The translations under genes and the position numbers were made by a program. The notes beneath the pieces were generated by a model. The model saw only the letters and a program-made list of their open reading frames with translations. It did not search any database and was not told the DNA's origin. A stretch of 64,000 bases of DNA from Acetobacterium tundrae (GTDB lineage: Bacteria > Bacillota > Clostridia > Eubacteriales > Eubacteriaceae), in assembly GCF_008086615.1 (NCBI RefSeq), contig NZ_RXYB01000005.1, forward strand, positions 1-64,000, in the 5' to 3' direction. Positions 17,017 through 26,363 of this stretch are shown here, piece after piece (positions within the stretch are counted from its first letter, which is position 1; every line of letters begins with the position of its first letter).

Positions 17017-17194
17017 AGGGGCTGTTGCAAACTCGAAAAACCGATTAAAGGTTTCTGCTAAAATCGGTTAATTGTCCGAACTTGCCAATGATCCACCATG
17101 CATAGAGGCGAATACCCAACGGGTATCCGCACTCATGTCTGGTGGAAATACTGGCTGGATGCGGTCAATTTAAACGGAGTTTTGCAATAGCTCT
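17017..17194 (+). mobile_element. 178-bp inverted-repeat element (MITE-like), highly structured
   Basis: Imperfect terminal repeats: 17017-17034 reads toward the inside as GGGGCTGTTGCAAACTC, and 17177-17194 is its near reverse complement, resembling the ends of IS1182-type elements. Inside are an 8-bp perfect hairpin (AACCGATT with AATCGGTT, about 17039-17070) and a long imperfect stem centred on GAATACCC/GGGTATCC with outer arms CCACCA and TGGTGG (about 17090-17145). There is no coding capacity and no clear target-site duplication. It lies exactly between the oxidoreductase and its accessory operon, so in RNA it could act as attenuator or processing site. Confidence 0.55.
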
Positions 17195-17221
17195 ATTTTA
17201 AATTAGAAGGGTAGCAAAAAA

Positions 17222-19567
17222 ATGGATTTAGACAAGCTATTAGAAACGGGGGATCGCTGTATTTTTAGGGAACCTCCAACTTGTACGGCCAATTGTCCTG
17301 TTCATCTGGAAATAATAGAATTTATTTCCGAAATTGAGAAAGGCGATTTTCAAAAAGCCTATAAGCTTATGGAAAAGAAGATCCCTTTTCACAGAATCAT
17401 CGGTCAAATTTGCGATCATCCCTGTGAATCATTTTGCGTAAGAAGCGCGGCGGGTGGGGCGATCAGTATTTCGGAGCTGGAAAAAGCGGTTCTGGAATAT
17501 GGCGCAGCCAAACCTAAAAAAATATGGCCGGTTCCCAAAAAAAAGGGAAAAGTTGCCGTAATCGGTGCCGGATTAAGCGGCTTGACAGTTGCTGTGGATC
17601 TCGATAAAAAAGGTTATGAAATCGTTCTTTACGAAAAAACAGATCGTTTGGGTGGCCGACTATGGGATCATATTGGAGAATCACTCAAGGAAGAGAATTT
17701 ATCAGAAGAGCTTAAACTAGTAAAAGATAAGGGAATCAGCATCCAATTCAATCAAGAGCTGGATAAAAACCGCTTGATGGATTTGCTGTTGGAATATGAT
17801 GCCGTTTATCTGGGCTCCGGTGGCTGGGATGAACAGCTGGAATTTAATCCAAAAACCTTTCAGGTGGACGAACTCAACCTTTTTATCGGCGGTAAAATTG
17901 TGACTCGGAATGACTCGGTTATATTTTCGGCAAGTTCAGGAAGACGGGCGGCTCTTTCGATCGAGCGCTATCTGTCAAAAGTATCGCTGACCGATTCCAG
18001 AGAGCGTGAGGGCATTTTTGAAACACCGCTTAAACAGGATGTAAGTGAAACAGAAGTTATCATAAAAATTGAAAAACAGTCATCTATATACAGTAAAGAA
18101 GAAGCGATACAAGAAGCGAAACGCTGTATAAAGTGTCAGTGTCGAAAATGTATGGATGGCTGCAATCATTTGAGAAAATTTGACATATCACCCTATGCTT
18201 ATGTGCGGCAAATCAATCACAATGAGCGGATAATCTTAGGAACTCATTATGCCAACAAGATGATCAATTCCTGTACCGAGTGTGGATTGTGTAAAGAGGA
18301 GTGCTTTTTAGACATTAGCATGAAAGACGTTATCCAGGATACGAGAGAAAGCATGGTGGAAAGAAATAAAATGCCGGTAAGCGCACATGATTTTGCTTTG
18401 AAAGACATGGCGTTTTCAAACAGCTCACGGTTTTCATTAGTACGCAAACAACCCAGTAAAGAGCAATCCAAAGACCTGTTCTATTATCCGCTTATTTCCT
18501 TTTCCGACTATGTGAAAGGTCTGTATCATGGGACCGGAAAAACCGAATATCTCTTTTATCCCGGTTGCCAGTTGCCGGCATCCTATCCGGATGATGTCAA
18601 GAGTATTTACGAGTATCTGGTCGGACATGTTAAAGGCGATGTGGGTATTTATTTGGGCTGTTGCGGGGCTCCGGCAGATTGGGCAGGACGTCAGGATTTG
18701 ATGGGCGAAAACATTGAAGCGATCAAAAAAGTCTGGGAAGAGATGGAACGACCAACCTTTATTCTGGCATGCTCCAGCTGCATCCGGGTTTTCGAGAAAT
18801 ATTTGCCAGAAATAAAAGTTCAGTCATTATGGGATATTTATGCGGAGAAGGGTTTGCCAAATAAAGATCAGATTAAGATCCCGCAAACATTAAGTATTCA
18901 TGATGCCTGCGGTACCAGGGAAAACAGCGACCTCCATGAGAGTGTGCGAAAAATTGCATCAAAATTGGGCTATAACATTGAAGAATTGAAATACAGCCGG
19001 GAAAGAACAAAATGCTGTGGCTATGGCGGCCTTGTCTACTACGCCAATCGGGAACAATCGGATGGTTTTGTAGCGGAACGAATTCAAGAAAGCCCCCATG
19101 ATATTTTGGTATACTGCACAATGTGCAAGGATTTATTCGTTTCCGGCGGAAAAAGAACCTTTCATTTGATCGATCTGATTTATCCAAAAGACAATGAGGA
19201 TGGCGCTGTTAAAAAAATGCCAACTCTTTCAGAGCGCCATCAGAACCGAAGTCGGGTTAAACGGTCGTTGCTGAAGGAAGTTTGGAATGAAGAGGTGGAT
19301 GAACCGGCACAAGACGATTATCAGCTGGTGATACCTGAATCTGTCCGTCAGAATATGGAAGACCGTTATATTTTAATGGAAGATATTCAGGCAGTCGTTA
19401 AAAATGCCCAAGAGAGCAGAAAACGTTTTTTTAATCCTGAAAGCGGGGACTATTTAGCAAGCTTGAAAAGAGAACATGTCACTTTTTGGGTGCAGTATGC
19501 TCAGGAAGATGATAAAGTTTTAATTAGAAATGTCTATAGTCATCGCATGGAAATAGTGGAGGAATAA
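17222..19567 (+). CDS. Multidomain Fe-S flavoprotein: pyridine-nucleotide oxidoreductase with CCG dicluster domain
   Basis: 781 residues. In order: a glutamate-synthase-small-subunit-like Fe-S domain (C13, C21, C25, then ICDHPCESFC about 64-73); an FAD-binding loop VAVIGAGLSGLTVA (about 111-124); cysteine-rich motifs RCIKCQCRKCMDGC (about 301) and CTECGLCKEEC (about 351); and two CCG-type halves (YPGCQLP, LGCCGAPADWAG, then DACGTRE, KCCGYGG) as in heterodisulfide reductase HdrB. The C-terminal 130 residues are unassigned. It probably moves electrons between NAD(P)H or ferredoxin and the oxidoreductase. It fits the family annotated as pyridine nucleotide-disulfide oxidoreductase/dicluster-binding protein. 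Confidence 0.82.
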   Translation: MDLDKLLETGDRCIFREPPTCTANCPVHLEIIEFISEIEKGDFQKAYKLMEKKIPFHRIIGQICDHPCESFCVRSAAGGAISISELEKAVLEYGAAKPKKIWPVPKKKGKVAVIGAGLSGLTVAVDLDKKGYEIVLYEKTDRLGGRLWDHIGESLKEENLSEELKLVKDKGISIQFNQELDKNRLMDLLLEYDAVYLGSGGWDEQLEFNPKTFQVDELNLFIGGKIVTRNDSVIFSASSGRRAALSIERYLSKVSLTDSREREGIFETPLKQDVSETEVIIKIEKQSSIYSKEEAIQEAKRCIKCQCRKCMDGCNHLRKFDISPYAYVRQINHNERIILGTHYANKMINSCTECGLCKEECFLDISMKDVIQDTRESMVERNKMPVSAHDFALKDMAFSNSSRFSLVRKQPSKEQSKDLFYYPLISFSDYVKGLYHGTGKTEYLFYPGCQLPASYPDDVKSIYEYLVGHVKGDVGIYLGCCGAPADWAGRQDLMGENIEAIKKVWEEMERPTFILACSSCIRVFEKYLPEIKVQSLWDIYAEKGLPNKDQIKIPQTLSIHDACGTRENSDLHESVRKIASKLGYNIEELKYSRERTKCCGYGGLVYYANREQSDGFVAERIQESPHDILVYCTMCKDLFVSGGKRTFHLIDLIYPKDNEDGAVKKMPTLSERHQNRSRVKRSLLKEVWNEEVDEPAQDDYQLVIPESVRQNMEDRYILMEDIQAVVKNAQESRKRFFNPESGDYLASLKREHVTFWVQYAQEDDKVLIRNVYSHRMEIVEE

Positions 19568-19568
19568 A

Positions 19569-19775
19569 ATGTATCAAGAAAAAAAAGATTATCAATCCTG
19601 GATATGTGATAAATGCCAGAAGGAATTGGAATTGACGAAAGTGAAAGTCCACTATTTGGAAGGAGAATTCGAAGTGGAGCTGCTGAATTGTCCGACCTGT
19701 CATCAAGTATTTATCAATGAGTCCCTCGCTTTGGGCAAAATGGCAGAAGTTGAACAGGGACTGGAGGATAAATAA
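19569..19775 (+). CDS. Small zinc-ribbon or rubredoxin-like redox protein (DVU_1557 type)
   Basis: 68 residues with two CxxC pairs: WICDKCQKELE (about 13-16) and LNCPTCHQVF (about 41-44). It should bind Zn or Fe. One base separates it from the upstream stop, so translation is coupled. The position and size match the small redox protein (DVU_1557 family, name recalled) of Desulfovibrio oxidoreductase clusters. Its function is not known; a metal-binding adaptor for the radical SAM or flavoprotein is possible. Confidence 0.75.
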   Translation: MYQEKKDYQSWICDKCQKELELTKVKVHYLEGEFEVELLNCPTCHQVFINESLALGKMAEVEQGLEDK

Positions 19776-19776
19776 A

Positions 19777-20493
19777 TTGTCGGGAAATTGTGCTTACGAA
19801 AGTCCTGCAATGGCTTGTCTTTTGGGTGCAACTCTGCGACCAGGTGGTTTTGATTTAACCCAAAAAGGAATTGAATTTTGTCAGTGGACTGAAGCAGACT
19901 CTCTGTTGGATTTAGGATGCGGTCAAGGGGCAACCGTGGGATATTTGGATAAAAATCATGGATTGAAAGCGGTGGGAATTGATCCGTCCAAGATGCTATT
20001 AAAAATAGCACAGGAAAATAACCCGGATGGAGAATTTTATATCGGCAGAGGGGAAGCCCTTCCTTTTGAAAATGCTTCTTTTCAAGGCGTGTTGTCAGAA
20101 TGCACCCTTTCATTAATGGACAATGTGAAACTGACATTACAGGAAGTACATCGGGTTCTTAAAAAAGATGGATACTTTTTTATCACCGATGTCTATGCCA
20201 GAAACCCGGAGTTCCTTGATTTATTAGCACCCTACGAATTTGAAAGCTGCATGCGCGGGCTGTATGATATCAGGAAACTGGAGATTAATGTTGAAAGTAA
20301 CGGTTTCGAAGTCATGCTATTGGAAGATCATAGCGACTTAATGAAACAGCTTCTGGTGAAAACGATATTTGAGAATGGTTCAATGAAGGCGTTTTGGAAG
20401 AAAACAACGGGTTCTTGTGCATCGGATTTTCAGGAACAGTTAAAAAGGTGTAAACCGGGTTATTTTATGATGATCGCAAGAAAGGTGGAATAA
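19777..20493 (+). CDS. SAM-dependent class I methyltransferase (DVU_1556 type)
   Basis: 238 residues. A TTG start at 19777 is chosen because GGAGG lies nine bases upstream and the preceding gene stops at 19775; an earlier in-frame ATG would overlap that gene by about 60 bases. The SAM-binding motif is LLDLGCGQGATVGYL, followed by VGIDPSKMLL. Motif IV is replaced by VLSECTLSLM, and VLKKDGYFFITDVY is typical of UbiE-like enzymes. The substrate is unknown. It is always found beside the radical SAM and C-GCAxxG-C-C genes in related clusters, as far as I recall, so modification of a cofactor or partner protein is likely. Confidence 0.82.
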   Translation: MSGNCAYESPAMACLLGATLRPGGFDLTQKGIEFCQWTEADSLLDLGCGQGATVGYLDKNHGLKAVGIDPSKMLLKIAQENNPDGEFYIGRGEALPFENASFQGVLSECTLSLMDNVKLTLQEVHRVLKKDGYFFITDVYARNPEFLDLLAPYEFESCMRGLYDIRKLEINVESNGFEVMLLEDHSDLMKQLLVKTIFENGSMKAFWKKTTGSCASDFQEQLKRCKPGYFMMIARKVE

Positions 20494-20496
20494 AAC

Positions 20497-20946
20497 ATGA
20501 ATGAAGGAGCTTTTGAACTTTTTAAACTTGTTTCGGATGGTTTTTGTTGTAGTCAGATCATGCTGAAATTGGCGCTGGATATGGAAGAAAGCGACAATGA
20601 AGATCTGATTCGGGTAATGGGTGGACTTTGTGATGGCATTGGCGGCAGTCAGAAAGAATGTGGGGTTCTCACCGGTGGAATTGGCATTATTGGTTTATAT
20701 GCCGGAAAAGGTAAAGCCAAAGAATGGACAAAAGAAGATTACGGCAACATGGTGAAAGAATATATGGAGTGGTTCGAGGCGACGTATAACAGCACGGAAT
20801 GTGTTGATATTATTGGAGTTTATCAATTTTCAGATGAAAACAACCGGAGTTATCCGGTAAAATGCGGGGATATCATCCTGGAAAGCTTCGGAAAAATTCA
20901 GGAAATTTTACAGGAACATGGTTATGAACTGGGAAGTCGGGAATAA
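20497..20946 (+). CDS. C-GCAxxG-C-C family protein (DVU_1555 type)
   Basis: 149 residues. Cysteine pattern GFCCSQIML (about 17-18), GGSQKECGVLTGGIGIIGLYAG (central Cys about 54), TECVDIIG (about 101) and VKCGDII (about 124). In some relatives one cysteine is selenocysteine; here there is no in-frame UGA. It probably binds a metal or cluster. It is tightly packed between the methyltransferase (3-base gap) and the radical SAM gene (2-base gap), which argues for a shared job. Confidence 0.82.
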   Translation: MNEGAFELFKLVSDGFCCSQIMLKLALDMEESDNEDLIRVMGGLCDGIGGSQKECGVLTGGIGIIGLYAGKGKAKEWTKEDYGNMVKEYMEWFEATYNSTECVDIIGVYQFSDENNRSYPVKCGDIILESFGKIQEILQEHGYELGSRE

Positions 20947-20948
20947 GG

Positions 20949-22307
20949 ATGAGACATGTCATTTCGAAAACCCAGAGTCTTTGTCCGGTTTGCTTGAAAA
21001 AGATTCCGGCCTTAAAATGGAATAAAAACAATGAGACCTATATGGAAAAATCGTGCCCCGAGCATGGCCGATTTAAAACCCTGATTTGGCGCGGCAGCAT
21101 TCCAATGGAGAATTGGGTGCGAAATAAGAAACGGACCACAATAAAAAATCCCAATACGACTGTTGATAAAGGCTGCCCCTATGACTGCGGTTTGTGTGAG
21201 GACCATCGCCAGCATACCTGCACGGCTCTTATCGAAGTAACTCAGAACTGTAATTTAAAATGTTCGTTTTGCTTTGCCAATGCTGAGGGTAATTGGCAGA
21301 AAGATCTCTCGCTGGAAACCATTGATTCCATGTATAAAAGTGTGATGAAGACATCTGGAAAGTGCAATATTCAACTTTCCGGAGGCGAACCAACCTTAAG
21401 AGATGATCTGCCGGAGATCATCAAAATGGGGCATGAAATCGGCTTTCCGTTTATTCAGGTGAATACCAACGGAATTCGTTTGGGTGAAGATGAAAATTAT
21501 GTTAAACTATTAAAAGAGGCTGGGATGGATTCTGTTTTCCTGCAATTTGATGGAACGAATAATCAAATTTTCGAGAAATTAAGAGGAAAACCTTTGTTTG
21601 AAATAAAAATAAAAGCATTGGAAAATTGCCAAAAATATGGAATCGGCGTGGTACTGGTGCCAACTCTGGTATCTGGCATCAATGACCAGGATATCGGAAA
21701 TATCATAAATTTTGGACTAAAATGGATTCCCACAGTAAAGGGCGTGCATTTTCAGCCGGTAAGTTATTTTGGACGAATACCCGATTTTCCTGAAAATGAA
21801 AAAAGAATAACGCTCGGAGAAGTCATGGACAGGATCGAAGAACAAACTGATAGTAAGTTTAAAGTGCAAGACTTCAATCCGCCGGGGTGTGAAAATGCTC
21901 TTTGTTCATTTCACGGGAATTATATTTATCAAAAAAATAATGAGCTGATGACTTTAAAAAGAAATGTTTCCTGCTGTGGCACTGAAAAGGCTGAAGAGGG
22001 TGCCAGAAAAACAAAAGCCTATGTATCCCGAAAATGGGCTGGTCATCAAAAGGCGGAGGAAATAAAGGCAGAAAAGAGTGACGTAGTTGATGTCATCGAT
22101 CACGGATTTGATGAAATATTAGACCGCATCAATCGTTATTCCTTTAGTATTTCGGCCATGGTATTTCAGGATGCATGGAACCTTGATTTGGAAAGAGTCA
22201 AAGACTGCTGTATCCATGTTGTCAATACCAGGGGACAATTAATCCCATTTTGCATGTACAACCTGACAAATAAAGAAGGAAAATCATTATATCGATTGGA
22301 TCAATGA
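20949..22307 (+). CDS. Radical SAM protein (TrsS-like)
   Basis: 452 residues. The 4Fe-4S site of radical SAM enzymes is CNLKCSFC (C101, C105, C108), followed by the GGEP-type motif LSGGEPTLRDD. An N-terminal CPVC plus CPEHG element (about 12-36) and CPYDCGLCEDH (about 75-85) add likely Zn or Fe-S sites. The C-terminal 100 residues are cysteine-bearing and could hold an auxiliary cluster. It resembles MoaA/NirJ-like enzymes with an N-terminal zinc ribbon; the TrsS name is from memory. The reaction is unknown. The stop overlaps the start region of the CoA-ligase-like gene. Confidence 0.85.
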   Translation: MRHVISKTQSLCPVCLKKIPALKWNKNNETYMEKSCPEHGRFKTLIWRGSIPMENWVRNKKRTTIKNPNTTVDKGCPYDCGLCEDHRQHTCTALIEVTQNCNLKCSFCFANAEGNWQKDLSLETIDSMYKSVMKTSGKCNIQLSGGEPTLRDDLPEIIKMGHEIGFPFIQVNTNGIRLGEDENYVKLLKEAGMDSVFLQFDGTNNQIFEKLRGKPLFEIKIKALENCQKYGIGVVLVPTLVSGINDQDIGNIINFGLKWIPTVKGVHFQPVSYFGRIPDFPENEKRITLGEVMDRIEEQTDSKFKVQDFNPPGCENALCSFHGNYIYQKNNELMTLKRNVSCCGTEKAEEGARKTKAYVSRKWAGHQKAEEIKAEKSDVVDVIDHGFDEILDRINRYSFSISAMVFQDAWNLDLERVKDCCIHVVNTRGQLIPFCMYNLTNKEGKSLYRLDQ

Positions 22308-22315
22308 GGCATTTT

Positions 22316-23623
22316 ATGAAAAAAACACCACTTGAAGATTGGATCGTCAACAGAACCGGAATACCGCCAGGAAATCAAACGGAATTAGCAGCGTATCAAT
22401 TCAAAAAAATTCTGGAAACGATGGATTACGTGAAAAAAAACAGCGCGTTTTATAAAAAACATCTGGATTTGATCGGGGAAAATACCATTAGTTCTTTGGA
22501 AGATTTCAAAAAAATTCCATTTACTTATCCTGAAGATATAGAAAAGTCTCCCTATTCATTTCTATGTGTTCCCCAACAAAAGATTGATCGGATTGTAACG
22601 CTTAATACATCAGGAACCAACGGAGAAAAGAAACGTCTTTTCTTCACGGATAAAGATTTGTTACTGACGGTAGATTTTTTTAATTATGGTATGCGTTCAT
22701 TGACAGACAGCACCGACCGTGTCCTCGTTTTATTGCCGGGAAACACTTATGGAAGCATCGGCGATCTGCTGAAAAAAGCACTAACCTTATCTGGGGTGTC
22801 CAGTACCGTATACGGACTGCTTTCTAATCTTGACGAAGTGGAAAAAATCATTGAAGAAAGAGATATCAACTGTATTGTTGGAGTTCCCATTCAGGTTCTG
22901 TATTTCAGTCGGTTGAAAAGTGGTGTCTTTAAAAGAAAAATAAAAAAGCTCTTGCTGAGCACTGATTATGTACCGGAAGCCATGATCGATGAATTAAATC
23001 GAAATTTCAATTGCCAGGTGTTTACACATTACGGGATGACTGAAATGGGCTATGGGGGCGGCGTTGAGTGTGAAGCCTTAAATGGCTATCATTTGCGTGA
23101 AGCCGATCTTTATGTTGAAATAATCAATCCTTATTCGGGAGCGTCGGTGGAAAACGGGGAAGTCGGAGAGGTCGTTTTCACAACCTTGACACGGGAAGCC
23201 ATGCCTTTAATCCGATACCGCACCGGTGATATCGCCGCGTTTTCTGATAAACCCTGTCCCTGTGGCACTTTTTTAAGAACTCTGAAAAGAGTGGAGGGGC
23301 GGTTGGAGAACCGGGTAGAAATCAGCAGGGGGGCTTTTCTTGAATTGAAAATATTGGACGAAATCATTCTACAGTTTGAAGAAATTATTGATTATCAGGC
23401 AGTTCTGAAAGATAGCAACACGTTGGAGATTGAAATAGCCTTATATGATGAAAGCAGTTACCCTGCTGTAAGAAGGCAAATAAGCACAACGATTCAAGAA
23501 ACCTTTCCGTTTTCACTAAATGTGAAAGTCAATAAAAATCAGGAAAAAAAACCGAATCAGTTAGTGAATAGTATGCTTAAAAGAAAAATTTCCGACATGC
23601 GAAAGGAAAGAAGAAATGAATGA
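22316..23623 (+). CDS. AMP-forming CoA ligase-like protein, PaaK relative (DVU_1553 type)
   Basis: 435 residues in the adenylate-forming superfamily, closest in layout to phenylacetate-CoA ligase. The P-loop TSGTNGEKKR is near residue 97, HYGMTEMGYGGG near 238 and RYRTGDIA near 300, with a CPCG zinc-like motif just after. Start 22316 has GAGG in front; an in-frame ATG at 22304 overlaps the upstream stop. The family makes acyl-adenylates and acyl-CoA. Next to an aldehyde oxidoreductase it may activate a carboxylate for reduction, or adenylate a cofactor precursor; neither is proven. Confidence 0.83.
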   Translation: MKKTPLEDWIVNRTGIPPGNQTELAAYQFKKILETMDYVKKNSAFYKKHLDLIGENTISSLEDFKKIPFTYPEDIEKSPYSFLCVPQQKIDRIVTLNTSGTNGEKKRLFFTDKDLLLTVDFFNYGMRSLTDSTDRVLVLLPGNTYGSIGDLLKKALTLSGVSSTVYGLLSNLDEVEKIIEERDINCIVGVPIQVLYFSRLKSGVFKRKIKKLLLSTDYVPEAMIDELNRNFNCQVFTHYGMTEMGYGGGVECEALNGYHLREADLYVEIINPYSGASVENGEVGEVVFTTLTREAMPLIRYRTGDIAAFSDKPCPCGTFLRTLKRVEGRLENRVEISRGAFLELKILDEIILQFEEIIDYQAVLKDSNTLEIEIALYDESSYPAVRRQISTTIQETFPFSLNVKVNKNQEKKPNQLVNSMLKRKISDMRKERRNE

Positions 23624-24659
23624 TGTTTTATTGTCTGTAAAAAGGATTCTTGATGACAACGAAAGCCTGGTATTAGCCACAATTTTGGAAAAATCAGCTG
23701 CTGCGCCGCGAAGCGAAGGAACGAAGATGATCATCAAACAGGACCTGACCATTGAAGGCACCATTGGCGGTGGCCTTGTTGAAGCGATGATTATTAAATC
23801 GGCGGCAAAAGTTTTTAAAGAAAAAAAAATTCGGGTAGAAAATTTTCTTCTTTCTACCAAAGAGGTCGTAAGCCTGGGAACGGCCGGGGGTGGAAATCTA
23901 AAAATTCTATTGGAATACGTCGATTATCGTGATCATATTTTCGAAGATTTTTATTGTGAGTTGATCCGATATAGAGAAAAGAAAACGGATTTTGTTATCA
24001 TAACTAAAATTCCAGAGGTCAGCGGCGAAAGTCTGGAAAAGTGGATTTGTACAGAAACGGCCTTGTTCGGATCGGAAAGTGAAGAGCTGTTAAGTCTGAT
24101 AAAGGATATAAGAGAAAATTTTAGTACAATGAAATACCGGGAAGCTTATTTGCAGGATGAAACTTATTTTGTTGAACTATTTTTCACGAATGAAAATGTG
24201 CTAATTATCGGGGCCGGACACATTGGTAAGGTATTGGCAGATTTTTGCAAGATTCTGGGCTTTTATGTTGTAGTGGTTGATGATCGTGAAGAATTTGCAA
24301 ATATTCAGAGATTTAAAACAGCGGATGAGATCATCGTCATCGACTCGTTTGAACGGGTCATTGATCAGGTTAAAATTGACCAACATTCGTTTGTCGTTAT
24401 TGTCACCAGGGGACATGTTTATGATAAGGATGTGCTGGCTCAAATGCTTTCAACTGACGCACAATATATTGGTATGATTGGAAGCAGAAGTAAACGGAAT
24501 CAAGCGTATCAGAGTCTGTTGGAAGAAGGCTTTACATATAAGGATTTGGAAAGAGTTTACAGCCCGATTGGACTTCCCATTCATGGAGAAACGCCGGAAG
24601 AACTTGCTGTCAGCATTGCCGCAGAAATGATACAGGTTAGAAGGGCCCCGAAAAGATGA
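23616..24659 (+). CDS. XdhC/CoxI-family molybdoenzyme maturation factor
   Basis: 347 residues with both XdhC domains. The N-terminal part has SAAAPRSEGTKMIIKQD and EGTIGGGLVEAMI. The C-terminal Rossmann domain has LIIGAGHIGKVLADFCK (about 195-211) followed by DDREEFAN. It probably binds the molybdenum cofactor and adds the terminal sulfur or selenium ligand. It is longer than the XdhC at 12820 by an inserted middle region. It overlaps the neighbouring genes by 8 and 4 bases. Confidence 0.88.
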   Translation: MNDVLLSVKRILDDNESLVLATILEKSAAAPRSEGTKMIIKQDLTIEGTIGGGLVEAMIIKSAAKVFKEKKIRVENFLLSTKEVVSLGTAGGGNLKILLEYVDYRDHIFEDFYCELIRYREKKTDFVIITKIPEVSGESLEKWICTETALFGSESEELLSLIKDIRENFSTMKYREAYLQDETYFVELFFTNENVLIIGAGHIGKVLADFCKILGFYVVVVDDREEFANIQRFKTADEIIVIDSFERVIDQVKIDQHSFVVIVTRGHVYDKDVLAQMLSTDAQYIGMIGSRSKRNQAYQSLLEEGFTYKDLERVYSPIGLPIHGETPEELAVSIAAEMIQVRRAPKR

Positions 24660-25780
24660 GAAAAAATAAGATTGCAGCAATCATCATTGCCGCTGGCTAT
24701 TCTTCACGAATGGACGGATTTAAACCGCTGCTTAAATTTGGAAATGATACGGCGGTTGAAAGAGTCGTTAAGACTTATAAAAAAGCAGGAGTTGATCAGA
24801 TAATCCTGGTAATGGGATACCGGGCCGAAGAAATAAAATCATATTTTGAAAACACGCCTGTCCAGGGTATCATTAATGAAAACTTTGATCAGGGCATGTA
24901 CACCTCGATTGTCAAAGGGCTGACCTTAGTAGATGACAGGATGGCGGCATTTTTTATTCACCCGGTGGATATCCCTTTGGTAAAAGAGCAAACCATCCAA
25001 CAGCTGATGGTATTTTTCGAAAAAAGTGAAAAAGGAATTATTTACCCCAGCTTTTTAGGAAAACGAGGGCATCCCCCTCTTATTCATAGCCGATATAAAA
25101 ATATCATCATGACAAATAACCAGGATGGCGGATTAAAAAAGCTACTGGAAACATATGCCGATGATGCGATTGACCTACCATTAGAAGATGAATCCATTTT
25201 AATGGACATGGATACCCCTGCTGATTATCAGGCGCTGTTATGCTATGATTCCCAGATGGCACCCAATTTGAAAGAATGTATGGCCCTGCTGGATCGTTAT
25301 CAGGTATCGGAAAAGATTAGAAAACACAGTGAGAAAGTGTTGGAAGTATCACATTTCTTGTTAAGTCAGATAAAAGATAAAGATGTTACGCTTGATGTTA
25401 CATCGGTACAGGCGGCAGCAATGCTTCATGATATCATGAGAGCGGAAGAACATCATCCGGAAAAAGGTGCCCAGCTGCTCAAAAAACTGGGTTATGAAAA
25501 GACCGGTAACATTATTTCCACCCATATGGATATTAGCGTTGTCGAAGATAGAGAAATTACCGAAAATGAAATAGTGTATTTAGCAGACAAGCTGGTTGTG
25601 AATGATCAATTGGTTTGTCTGAAAAAAAGAGAAAACCAAACGTTGATAAAATATGACAAAAATCCTGAGGCTAGTGAAAAAATAAAGCGACGTTTCGAAA
25701 ATGCCAGGTTGATTCAGCACAAAATTGAAGCAATTACTGGGAAAGGATTGTTTGATGGAAAAGCGGATTTATTTAATTAG
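24656..25780 (+). CDS. MocA-like nucleotidyltransferase fused to an HD domain (DVU_1551 type)
   Basis: 374 residues, two domains. Residues 1-190 are a GT-A nucleotidyltransferase of the MobA/MocA kind (IIAAGYSSRMDGFKPLLKF, then HPVDIPL near 101); MocA adds CMP to molybdopterin to give the cytosine dinucleotide that MOP uses. Residues 200-374 are an HD phosphohydrolase domain (MLHDIMRAEEHHPEKG near 257, with STHMD later). The fusion joins a cofactor-forming with a nucleotide-cleaving activity. The start overlaps the XdhC stop (ATGA). Confidence 0.85.
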   Translation: MRKNKIAAIIIAAGYSSRMDGFKPLLKFGNDTAVERVVKTYKKAGVDQIILVMGYRAEEIKSYFENTPVQGIINENFDQGMYTSIVKGLTLVDDRMAAFFIHPVDIPLVKEQTIQQLMVFFEKSEKGIIYPSFLGKRGHPPLIHSRYKNIIMTNNQDGGLKKLLETYADDAIDLPLEDESILMDMDTPADYQALLCYDSQMAPNLKECMALLDRYQVSEKIRKHSEKVLEVSHFLLSQIKDKDVTLDVTSVQAAAMLHDIMRAEEHHPEKGAQLLKKLGYEKTGNIISTHMDISVVEDREITENEIVYLADKLVVNDQLVCLKKRENQTLIKYDKNPEASEKIKRRFENARLIQHKIEAITGKGLFDGKADLFN

Positions 25781-26348
25781 ACATGGCAAAATAGAATGGA
25801 ATCACGAAAAAGCCTATATTGGACAAACAGAGCTGCCATTAAGCAAAGAGGGAATTGATCAGGCAGAGAAATTACAAAAATATTTTTCGAACATACCTCT
25901 TGATAAAGCCTATACCAGCCCGTTGAAACGATGCCAGGATACTTTAGATATCATATTAGCGGGCAGGACAATTTCGAAAACCATCATGGATGAGTTAAAA
26001 GAGATCAATATGGGGGATTGGGAAGGCAAACCCTTTTCTGAAATCAAAAGAACCGAGTCGGAGGCCTATGAAAAAAGAGGAGCGGAAATTGATCGTTTTA
26101 CGCCCCCCAATGGAGAAAGCTTTTTAGCTTTGCAGCAAAGAGTCATGCCCGCTTTTTATAAGATTATCATGGATGAAGCGGCGGAAAATATTATTATTCT
26201 TGGACACTCAGGGGTTAACCGGGTCATTCTCAGCACCATTTTTGGTTTAAATTTAAAAGAAATTTTAAAGATGTCCCTGCCGTACGGTAGTGTTAATAAA
26301 ATTTATTATGATCAGGAAAAAGAAAAATGGAATTATGAAAACGGATGA
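25755..26348 (+). CDS. Histidine phosphatase (phosphoglycerate mutase/CobC-like)
   Basis: 197 residues. The phosphohistidine motif is YLIRHGKIEWN (His10), with SPLKRCQDT near 56 and the second catalytic His in ILGHSGVNR near 150. The start at 25755 (MEKRIYL) is preceded by AAAGGA and overlaps the upstream gene by 26 bases. Related enzymes include alpha-ribazole phosphatase of cobalamin synthesis. In this operon a phosphate-ester step in cofactor processing, or a clean-up function, is the simplest guess. Confidence 0.82.
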   Translation: MEKRIYLIRHGKIEWNHEKAYIGQTELPLSKEGIDQAEKLQKYFSNIPLDKAYTSPLKRCQDTLDIILAGRTISKTIMDELKEINMGDWEGKPFSEIKRTESEAYEKRGAEIDRFTPPNGESFLALQQRVMPAFYKIIMDEAAENIIILGHSGVNRVILSTIFGLNLKEILKMSLPYGSVNKIYYDQEKEKWNYENG

Positions 26349-26363
26349 AAAAGGATAAAAATA

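Noticed and set aside
20497-20946. Selenocysteine in the C-GCAxxG-C-C or radical SAM proteins
   Set aside because: All family cysteine positions are encoded as Cys and no in-frame UGA interrupts or extends these genes.
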